Assembly: GCA_022820505.1 (NCBI GenBank)
Contig: JAJEFK010000020.1
Location: forward strand, 1 to 47,568
Source of the DNA: Acidimicrobiia bacterium
GTDB taxonomy: Bacteria > Actinomycetota > Acidimicrobiia > Acidimicrobiales > Poriferisodalaceae
DNA: 47,568 bases
Direction: 5' to 3'
A model generated the notes under the pieces. It had not been told where the DNA came from, did no database searches, and worked only from the letters and a program-made list of their open reading frames with translations. Within the stretch, counting starts at the first letter, position 1, and the number at the start of each line of letters is the position of its first letter. Position numbers and translations under genes: made by a program. Positions 33,225 through 39,474 of the stretch are shown in pieces.

Positions 33225-34871
33225 ATGCCCGCTCGCCAGCGCTGGGCTCGATGGCTCCTGTGGCTTGTGCTGGCGTTGGCGATTGCGGCAGGCACCGCAA
33301 GCCGGCTGCTGGACAGTCTCCCCTCGCCCCCGCAGCATGCGTCGGTGGCGCCGAGCGTGCTCTATGACCGCTACGGGACACCGATCGCCGAGATCGGCCC
33401 GAGCGTCCCGCACGCATCGCTGGGCCTGGAAGACATGGCGCCGGCACTCGTCGATGCCATGGTCGTGGTGCTGGACCCGAGCTTTCTGGAGCGTGACGGC
33501 GTCGATGCCGGGGCGTATGCGGCGGCGCTGCAGCGACTCTGGGGGGAATCGGATCCGGCGCGCGACGGGATCATGCGCAGGTATCTCGAGACCGTCCACG
33601 ACCCTCACGACGGCGCTGCGGGCGAGGCACGCCTGCTGTTGGCAGAGCTGAGGCTGGGCCGTCAGCTCAGCCGGCCGGAGATTCTCGAGCGCTTCGCCAA
33701 CATCGTGTACCTCGGCCGTGGCGCCTACGGAGTTCATGCCGCGGCCAACGCTTGGTACGGCATCCCCGCTTCGGATCTGACCGTCACCCAGGCGGCCTAC
33801 ATAGCGTCGCTCGTCGACGCCCCCTGGGGTGTCGATGCGGTGTCGGGTCCCGCCGGCGACCGGTTCCGGTCTGCCCGGGAAGCTCGCGACCGGGTGCTCG
33901 TGACGATGTACCAGCACGGCCTGCTCACGCCCGACGAATTGACGACGGGGCGATCCCAGCCCGTGCCTGCCGGCGTTCGACCGGCGGCCGCTCTTGGTGT
34001 CGGCGCGGCCGGTGTGGGCGCCTCCGACAGCGGCGCCGTCGACGCTGCGGCGGGCGGGTTCGTCCGCATGCTCATTGCTGAGGCGGGCCTGACGGCCGTG
34101 GTAGGGCAGGCATATGTCGAGCTCGTCGAGCGGTACGGCATTCATCGAGTGGTCACTGGCGGGCTGCACGTCACGACCAGTGTCGACGTGCCCGCCCAGC
34201 GCGCCGCGGTACAGGCCGTTCGTGCCCAGCTCGACGGCATGGCCGGCCTCGTGGCTGGCGCCGAGATCGCCGTGCTGGACCGCAGCGGCGATGTGCGCGT
34301 GCTCGTGAGTGCCGCCGGCGCCTCGACGTCAGGTGACGTCGATGCAGACGCCGGGTTGCAGCCACGGCCGCTCGGCGATCTGCTCGGTCCGGCAGCAGAT
34401 GTCTGGGGGGCGTGGATCGCCGACGACGTTGACGACGAGACCTCTGCCGGCACCGTCCTGCGAGTTGGCGACGCGTCGCAGGTTGCGGCGGCGTTCAGCG
34501 TCGTCGCCACCGGCGGGGAGCGGCGCACGTCGCGGGTCGTGCTCGAAGCAGGCGACGGCCCGCCGAGCCGGTTGCTGCCCGACCGCGACACGGATCGATG
34601 GCCGATGCAGCGCACCCCGGTCCCCGCAGCGGCATCGATCAGTGAGCTGCAAGCCGGCATGGACGCGCTCACGCTGCCCTCCGGTGTGCCGGCGCTCGGC
34701 CTCGCCGGAGTCTCGGCAGGCACTGGTGACGCATGGTTCGCCGGATGGACCACGCACTACACCGCCGCCGTGCGGCTCACATCGAGGCTGCCGACAGCCG
34801 AGATCGACCTTGCGCCGGCGACCGGTGAGCTGTTCGCGGCGGTCCTGGATCCCCTGCAGCATCCGCCCTAA
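33225..34871 (+). CDS. degenerate class A penicillin-binding protein at the ponA1 position
   Basis: The 548-residue protein has one N-terminal membrane anchor (about 8-27), a GT51-like domain (about 45-240) and a transpeptidase-like domain. The GT51 region LSRPEILERFANIVYLGRGAYG (read as two motifs) is clear, but the catalytic EDxxF motif reads LDPSF (83-87) and the GGSTITQQ region is unrecognisable. In the transpeptidase part the AAAF...GG region is visible, yet no SxxK is seen, and the KTG position near 496-501 reads VSAGTG before DAWFAGW. It lies before rpsF, as ponA1 does in mycobacteria. Binding without catalysis is inferred. Confidence 0.8.
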   Translation: MPARQRWARWLLWLVLALAIAAGTASRLLDSLPSPPQHASVAPSVLYDRYGTPIAEIGPSVPHASLGLEDMAPALVDAMVVVLDPSFLERDGVDAGAYAAALQRLWGESDPARDGIMRRYLETVHDPHDGAAGEARLLLAELRLGRQLSRPEILERFANIVYLGRGAYGVHAAANAWYGIPASDLTVTQAAYIASLVDAPWGVDAVSGPAGDRFRSAREARDRVLVTMYQHGLLTPDELTTGRSQPVPAGVRPAAALGVGAAGVGASDSGAVDAAAGGFVRMLIAEAGLTAVVGQAYVELVERYGIHRVVTGGLHVTTSVDVPAQRAAVQAVRAQLDGMAGLVAGAEIAVLDRSGDVRVLVSAAGASTSGDVDADAGLQPRPLGDLLGPAADVWGAWIADDVDDETSAGTVLRVGDASQVAAAFSVVATGGERRTSRVVLEAGDGPPSRLLPDRDTDRWPMQRTPVPAAASISELQAGMDALTLPSGVPALGLAGVSAGTGDAWFAGWTTHYTAAVRLTSRLPTAEIDLAPATGELFAAVLDPLQHPP

Positions 34872-34937
34872 GAGGCTGAGCCGAATGGCGAAGCCGTGGC
34901 CCGAGCGGCCCGTGAGCGCAGCGAACAAGAGCGGGAG
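34871..34937 (+). repeat. dispersed 67-bp repeat, copy C
   Basis: This copy starts on the last base of the PBP stop codon with AGAGGCTGAGCC, contains the core GCGAAGCCGTGGCCCGAGCG and ends GAACAAGAGCGGGAG. It has the same length as copy A (26481-26547) and few differences. It contains small inverted repeats (GGCGAAGCC, GGCC...GGCC) but no T-tract. Confidence 0.85.
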
Positions 34938-35213
34938 ATAATGACCATGCAATGGGCAGGTGCGCCATTCCGCGCACGCTCCAAGGCGCGACTGCGCGCG
35001 GTGACGCACAGGTAATTCAGGGTGTGATCAACGGGCGCGGGGCCTAGCGTTGCGAGCGCACCACGGGCATTTGCGTGCCCGTCCAGCCACAGGCGTCTGC
35101 GACGCTTGCAGCGGGCCTGCTCATTGGGGCCGGGTTCGCAGGGTGGGTGCAGCAACACATCCCTGCCCCGCACGGGGCCCCGCCCCGGCGGGTCCACAGG
35201 AGGTCGCCCCCAA
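34938..35213 (+). promoter_or_regulatory. rpsF operon promoter and leader region
   Basis: This 276-base stretch has no gene. TAGCGT near 35044-35049 is a possible -10. The leader holds a hairpin, ACGGGCA...TGCCCGT (about 35062-35082), and GCCCC-GCAC-GGGGC (35165-35178). AGGAGG lies 10 bases before the TTG start of rpsF. Ribosomal S6:S18 leaders can be autoregulatory, but I did not find their known conserved motif here. Confidence 0.4.
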
Positions 35214-35549
35214 TTGCGCGCGTACGAGCTGATGGTCATCTGCGACGGTGACCTGGAGAACGCTGAAGCCCGCAAGGCCATGGACGAAGTCCAGGGCCGC
35301 ATTTCAGAGATCGGCGAGGTGGCCTCGTTCGATTTCTGGGGTTTGCGTGACTTTGCGTACGAGATCAACCACAAGACACGCGGCTACTACTCGGTGATCG
35401 AGCTGCGGGCTGAGCCCGGAGCGATGGACCCGGTTGAGCGGTACCTGCGGATCGCGGACGACGTCGTCCGCCACAAGCTCATCCGACTCCCCGACGACGA
35501 AGCGCAACGGCGCGGATTGCTCGACGAGGGGTCGACCAACAGCCACTAA
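35214..35549 (+). CDS. rpsF: 30S ribosomal protein S6
   Basis: S6 binds S18 in the small subunit platform. The 111-residue product begins RAYELMVICDGDLE, contains DFWGLRDFAYEINHKTRGYYSVIE (read as two motifs) and VERYLRIADDVVRHKLIRL. The start is TTG 35214, decided by the AGGAGG at 35199-35204 and by the family N-terminus; frames opening further upstream are not S6 sequence. It leads the rpsF-ssb-rpsR-rplI cluster. Confidence 0.95.
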   Translation: MRAYELMVICDGDLENAEARKAMDEVQGRISEIGEVASFDFWGLRDFAYEINHKTRGYYSVIELRAEPGAMDPVERYLRIADDVVRHKLIRLPDDEAQRRGLLDEGSTNSH

Positions 35550-35560
35550 GCGGAGGCGTC

Positions 35561-36025
35561 ATGGCTGACAACACCATCACCGTGGTGGGCAATCTCACCC
35601 GCGATCCTGAACTTCGATTCACCCAGACCGGCCGCGCCCGGGCAGTGCTCGGCGTAGCCGTGAACCGGCGGTGGATGAACCGCCAGACGAACGACTGGGA
35701 GGAGCAAGTCAGCTTCTTCAACGTCGTCTGCTGGGCCGAACTCGCCGAGAACGTCAGCGAGTCGCTGGCCAAGGGCAACCGCGTGGTCGTCACCGGGCGG
35801 CTCGAGCAGCGCAGCTGGGAGACACCGGACGGCGACCAGCGCAGCGTTGTGGAGATCGTTGCCGACGAGATTGCGCCATCGCTGCGCTGGGCGACAGCCG
35901 AGATCACCCGGATCCCGCGAGGCCCGGCCGGCGACGGGGGCGGATCCCGCGAGCGCCGCGGCGGGGGCGGCTGGGAATCCGGCGACAGCGCACCACAGCA
36001 GTCACCTGAGGAGGAACCGTTCTAA
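35561..36025 (+). CDS. ssb: single-stranded DNA-binding protein
   Basis: SSB covers exposed single strands and recruits repair and replication proteins through its tail. The 154-residue product has an OB fold (NTITVVGNLTRDPELRFTQTG, read as start and middle, WMNRQTNDWEEQVSFFNVVCW and ESLAKGNRVVVTGRLEQRSWE). A Gly/Arg linker follows, with the acidic terminus EEEPF that binds partners. ATG 35561 has GGAGG just upstream. The TAA overlaps the rpsR ATG by one base. Confidence 0.95.
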   Translation: MADNTITVVGNLTRDPELRFTQTGRARAVLGVAVNRRWMNRQTNDWEEQVSFFNVVCWAELAENVSESLAKGNRVVVTGRLEQRSWETPDGDQRSVVEIVADEIAPSLRWATAEITRIPRGPAGDGGGSRERRGGGGWESGDSAPQQSPEEEPF

Positions 36026-36471
36026 TGCCACCACGCAAGCGAACCGGTCGGGCCCGCGCGAAAGACCTGCGGAGCCGTCCGCGTCGGCGCAAGGTCAGCC
36101 CGCTCACCACGGCGGGGGTGTCCTACGTCGACTACAAGGACGTCGAGCTGCTCAGGTCGTTTGTCTCCGAGCGAGCCAAGATCCGGGCTCAGCGTGTCTC
36201 GGGCAACAATCGCCAGCAGCAGCGCGAGGTGGCCCGAGCGATCAAGACGGCCCGGGAGATGGCGTTGATCGAGTATGCGCGCCGGCCGATGACGCAGCGG
36301 CGGGGCGACAAGCGACGCGGCCAGCGGCCGGGCGACGACCGTCGCCCGCCTGTCGATCGAGCAGATGGTCCGCCGGGCGACGAGCGGGAACACCACGACG
36401 ACGTGGTCGACGAGCATCTCGACGAGGTCGTTTCCCCGGCACCTGCTGCGGTGGCAGGGGAGCAGGCATGA
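36025..36471 (+). CDS. rpsR: 30S ribosomal protein S18 with long acidic C-terminal extension
   Basis: S18 pairs with S6. Residues about 25-85 are a normal S18: VSYVDYKDVELLRSFVSERAKI, RVSGNNRQQQREVARAIKTAREMALI. The family usually ends near 75-90 residues, but here the frame continues to 148 residues with a basic RRGDKRRGQRPGDDRR stretch and then an Asp/Glu/Val-rich tail. The tail is in frame with no stop and ends in ATGA over the rplI start, so coupling is kept. The function of the tail is unknown. Confidence 0.93.
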   Translation: MPPRKRTGRARAKDLRSRPRRRKVSPLTTAGVSYVDYKDVELLRSFVSERAKIRAQRVSGNNRQQQREVARAIKTAREMALIEYARRPMTQRRGDKRRGQRPGDDRRPPVDRADGPPGDEREHHDDVVDEHLDEVVSPAPAAVAGEQA

Positions 36472-36917
36472 AGGTCGTGCTGCGCAGCGATGTCGACGGG
36501 GTCGGCACCGCCGGATCGGTGATCGACGTGGCGGACGGGTTCGCCCGCAACCACCTGATACCTCGCGGGCTGGCCCTGCGAGCGACGGACGGCACCGTGA
36601 GCCAGGCGGCGGCCATGGCCCGAGCGCGGTCCGCGCGTGATCTGCGCGAACGCGAGACAGCCGAGCGTGTCGCTAGGGAACTGGTCGCGGACGGTGTGAC
36701 GATTGCTGCCCGGGCTGGCTCGGGAGCGCATCTCTACGGATCGGTCACGACCGCGGAGATCGCTGCGGCGATGACGGCCCGGACAGGCGCAGACGTTGAT
36801 CGGCGCAAGCTGACGATCGAAGCGCCGATCCGGACCATCGGCACGCACGAGGTCTCGGCAGAGCTGCACCCTGACGTGTCGTTCACCTTCAACGTCGAGG
36901 TCGTTGCGCTGAGCTAG
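36468..36917 (+). CDS. rplI: 50S ribosomal protein L9
   Basis: L9 is a two-domain ribosomal protein at the base of the L1 stalk. The 149-residue product begins KVVLRSDVDGVGTAGSVIDVADGFARNHLIPRG (read as two motifs) and has the connecting helix SARDLRERETAERVARELV and the C-terminal AHLYGSVTTAEIA and LHPDVSFTFNVEVV. ATG 36468 overlaps the rpsR stop. It ends the ribosomal cluster, before a hairpin and the dnaB promoter region. Confidence 0.95.
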   Translation: MKVVLRSDVDGVGTAGSVIDVADGFARNHLIPRGLALRATDGTVSQAAAMARARSARDLRERETAERVARELVADGVTIAARAGSGAHLYGSVTTAEIAAAMTARTGADVDRRKLTIEAPIRTIGTHEVSAELHPDVSFTFNVEVVALS

Positions 36918-36965
36918 CTCGACGCCCCGACGCCGGGCGTGAGCCCGACATCCGTGGGTTGCCTG

Positions 36966-36995
36966 TCACACCCCTCGTTCAGACTCGGGGTGTGA
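36966..36995. terminator. hairpin after rplI, possible weak terminator
   Basis: TCACACCCC (36966-36974) pairs with GGGGTGTGA (36987-36995), a 9-bp stem around a 12-base loop. It lies about 50 bases after the rplI stop and before dnaB. The following bases are not a T-tract, so it would be a weak or non-canonical terminator. Confidence 0.4.
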
Positions 36996-37015
36996 TCTCA
37001 TCGAGCATCGCGGCA

Positions 37016-37041
37016 TGTGGACAACCTGCGCGTTTTCCACA
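37016..37041. promoter_or_regulatory. two DnaA-box-like sites upstream of dnaB
   Basis: TGTGGACAA at 37016-37024 is the exact reverse of TTGTCCACA. TTTTCCACA at 37033-37041 is one base from TTATCCACA. They lie 82-107 bases before the dnaB start in a 205-base gap, so DnaA could control the helicase gene. Confidence 0.5.
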
Positions 37042-37122
37042 CCTACGGGCCGCGATTTCCACGTCAAATCCCCGCGCATTCCTCATGTATCTCGCAGGGC
37101 GCGCAGGGCAAGGTATCCGGCA

Positions 37123-38484
37123 ATGAGTCTCGCCGAGCTGCCGACCGATGTTGCGCGCCGAGTCGGCGGCCGGGTCCCGCCGCAGAACATCGACGCCGAG
37201 GAATCGGTGCTCGGGGCGATGCTGCTCTCGAACGATGCCATCGGCGCCGCTGTCGAGCGTCTCGCCGTCGATCACTTCTATGTGCCCGCGAACGGCCTCG
37301 TGTTCGAGGCGATCGAGTCGCTCTATGTCTCCTCCGAACCGGTCGACTGCCTGACCGTCGCCGATCAGCTCGAGCGCAGCGGCAATCTCTCCGCGGCCGG
37401 GGGTGCCGAGCGCCTGCTGGCGCTCGAAGCCGCCACGCCCACGCTCACCCACATCGACCGCTATGCGCGCATCGTGGAAGACACCGCGCTGCTGCGCCGC
37501 TTGATCGCCGTCTCGTCGGAGATCTCAGAGCTTGCGCACAGCCGCCCCGACGACACGGCTGCAGCCATCGACCAGGCCGAGTCGCTGGTGTTCAGCGTGG
37601 CCGAGCGCCGAATCGTCGACTCCACCCAGTCCCTGCACGACTTGCTCGACGAGAGCCTCGACCGGCTGGAGGAGCTGTACGAGCGGGGCGATGCGTTCTC
37701 CGGTCTGGCGACCGGCTTCTCCTCGCTGGATCGCATCCTGGCGGGGATCCAGCCGTCATCGCTGGTCGTCGTGGGCGCCCGCCCCGCGATGGGCAAGACG
37801 TCGCTGGCGCTGACGATGGCCTCCAGCGTGGCCTTGGAACTGCAGCAGCCGGTGCTGCTCTTCTCGCTGGAGATGAACCATGCGGAGCTGACGGGCCGGC
37901 TGCTGGCCTCCGATGCCCGGGTCGACGCCACGCGGGTGCGGACGGGCCAGCTGCGTGCCGACGAGTGGAACCACATCACGCGCAGCGTGGGTCGCCTAGG
38001 CGACGCGCCCATGTGGATCGACGACAACCCGAACGTGACCGTCACCGAGATTCGCGCCAAGGCCCGGCGGCTGCGCAGCCGGCTGGGCAGCCTGGGACTG
38101 ATCGTGGTCGACTACCTGCAGCTCATGAGCGGGCGCGCGAACGCCGAGAACCGCCAGGTGGAGATCGCAGAGATCTCACGTGGCCTCAAGATCCTGGCCC
38201 GCGAGCTGGAGACGCCGATCGTGGCGCTCTCGCAGCTGAGCCGGAATCTGGAGTCGCGCAGCGACAAGCGGCCCATGCTGTCGGACCTGCGTGAATCGGG
38301 TTCGATCGAGCAGGACGCGGACATCGTCATGTTCATCTACCGCGACGAGATCTACAACGAGGACACTGCCGATCGAGGCATGGCGGAGATCATCGTCGCG
38401 AAGCATCGCAACGGGCCTACTGGCACTGCGCGACTGGCGTTCATGCCGCAGTACACGCTCTTCGCCGACATGGCACACGAGTAG
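37123..38484 (+). CDS. dnaB: replicative DNA helicase DnaB
   Basis: DnaB is the ring-shaped 5'-3' helicase of the replisome. The 453-residue product has the N-terminal domain (PPQNIDAEESVLGAMLLSNDA), a linker helix, and a RecA-like domain with Walker A GARPAMGKTSLALT. LFSLEMNHAELTGRL, LIVVDYLQLMSG (Walker B) and IVALSQLSRNLESRSDKRP follow, ending near GTARLAFMPQYTLF. No intein is present. ATG 37123 starts the family sequence; the longer frame from 37015 reads through the DnaA boxes and is not conserved-looking. Confidence 0.97.
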   Translation: MSLAELPTDVARRVGGRVPPQNIDAEESVLGAMLLSNDAIGAAVERLAVDHFYVPANGLVFEAIESLYVSSEPVDCLTVADQLERSGNLSAAGGAERLLALEAATPTLTHIDRYARIVEDTALLRRLIAVSSEISELAHSRPDDTAAAIDQAESLVFSVAERRIVDSTQSLHDLLDESLDRLEELYERGDAFSGLATGFSSLDRILAGIQPSSLVVVGARPAMGKTSLALTMASSVALELQQPVLLFSLEMNHAELTGRLLASDARVDATRVRTGQLRADEWNHITRSVGRLGDAPMWIDDNPNVTVTEIRAKARRLRSRLGSLGLIVVDYLQLMSGRANAENRQVEIAEISRGLKILARELETPIVALSQLSRNLESRSDKRPMLSDLRESGSIEQDADIVMFIYRDEIYNEDTADRGMAEIIVAKHRNGPTGTARLAFMPQYTLFADMAHE

Positions 38485-38487
38485 CTG

Positions 38488-38754
38488 ATGACTGAGGACT
38501 TTTCCGCAGGTGCCGCCCAGGTGCTGGCCGCTGACGGCGGCAGCACGATGTTCCTCGGCGACGATCTCATCCCGTACCTCGTGCTGGCCGTGGGCGGCGC
38601 GCTGCTGGTGGGCAACCTGGCAGCCATGGTGCGCCCGCGCCGTGTGGGCGACGGTGGAGCACCGGTGCGGGCGCCGGCACGGCGGGCGGTGCCGCTCGCA
38701 CTCGTGGGACTTGTCGCAGCGATCTGGGCGCTCGCGACGCTGCTGGCGGGGTGA
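38488..38754 (+). CDS. small two-helix membrane protein, unknown function
   Basis: The 88-residue product has a polar start (TEDFSAGAAQVLAADGG), a first hydrophobic helix (IPYLVLAVGGALLVGNLAAMV), a short basic loop with VRPRRVGDGGAPVRAPARR and a second helix (AVPLALVGLVAAIWALATLLAG). ATG 38488 lies 3 bases after the dnaB stop, so it is probably co-transcribed with dnaB. No family or motif is recognised. Confidence 0.6.
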   Translation: MTEDFSAGAAQVLAADGGSTMFLGDDLIPYLVLAVGGALLVGNLAAMVRPRRVGDGGAPVRAPARRAVPLALVGLVAAIWALATLLAG

Positions 38755-38755
38755 G

Positions 38756-38829
38756 TGGAGCGGGTGAGGGGAATCGAACCCCCGTTATCAGCTTGGGAAG
38801 CTGAAGTTCTGCCATTGAACTACACCCGC
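38756..38829 (-). tRNA. tRNA-Gly (CCC)
   Basis: The minus strand folds into a cloverleaf: acceptor GCGGGTG/CACCCGC, D-arm GTTC...GAAC, anticodon arm TCAGC-TTCCCAA-GCTGA with anticodon CCC, and T-arm GGGGG-TTCGATT-CCCCT. The discriminator is T, followed by an encoded CCA. It reads GGG codons. It lies just after the small membrane protein gene on the opposite strand. Confidence 0.95.
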
Positions 38830-38869
38830 GGAATGAGGCCGGAGCCTATTCATAGGGAAGGGAGCCGAG

Positions 38870-39448
38870 GTGATCCTGTCGGACCGGAGCATCCGTGAAG
38901 CGCTCGAGAAGGGCCGCATCGTCATCGAGCCGCTGGGCGACGCAGCAGTGCAGCCGTCATCGGTGGATCTGCGGCTGGATGCCACCTTCCGGGTCTTCCG
39001 CAACCACACCCGTCGAGTCATCGATGTCATCGAAGACCAGACCGACCTGACCGAGGAGGTGGAGGTCGCCGCGGGCGACGCGTTCATCCTGCACCCGGGC
39101 GAGTTCGCGCTGGGCTCCACGCTCGAACGCGTGGCAGTCTCTGACGATCTCGTCGGCCGCATCGAGGGCAAGTCGTCGCTGGGGCGTCTTGGCCTGCTCA
39201 TCCACACCACGGCCGGATTTGTGGATCCCGGCTGGGACGGCTACCTGACCCTCGAGCTCTCTAACGTGGCCAACCTGCCGATCACGCTGTACCCGAGCAT
39301 GAAGATCTGCCAGATCAGCTTCATGGAGATGACCACGCCGGCCGAGCACCCCTACGGCGCCGAGCTGCTGGGATCCAAGTACCGGGGTCAGCGCGGCCCC
39401 ACACCCAGCCGCTACCACGAGAACTTCCGCTCCCGCCGCATGCTGTAG
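38870..39448 (+). CDS. dcd: dCTP deaminase, probably dUMP-forming bifunctional type
   Basis: The 192-residue protein belongs to the dCTP deaminase/dUTPase trimeric family: ILSDRSIREALEKGRIVIEP, LQPSSVDLRL-type QPSSVDLRLDATF, FILHPGEFALGSTLE, then GKSSLGRLGLLIHTTAGFVDPGWDG and LELSNVANLPITLYPSMKICQ (each read as motifs). The HTTAGF and WDGYLTLELSN region resembles the mycobacterial bifunctional Dcd-Dut that makes dUMP directly from dCTP. The start is GTG 38870. It stands alone between tRNA-Gly and the convergent Fe-S protein gene. Confidence 0.93.
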   Translation: MILSDRSIREALEKGRIVIEPLGDAAVQPSSVDLRLDATFRVFRNHTRRVIDVIEDQTDLTEEVEVAAGDAFILHPGEFALGSTLERVAVSDDLVGRIEGKSSLGRLGLLIHTTAGFVDPGWDGYLTLELSNVANLPITLYPSMKICQISFMEMTTPAEHPYGAELLGSKYRGQRGPTPSRYHENFRSRRML

Positions 39449-39474
39449 CCCGGCTGCCGGAGCGGTGGCGGGGC

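Noticed and set aside
35062..35178. S6:S18-binding autoregulatory leader before rpsF
   Set aside because: Hairpins exist, but the conserved motif of the known leader was not recognisable by eye.
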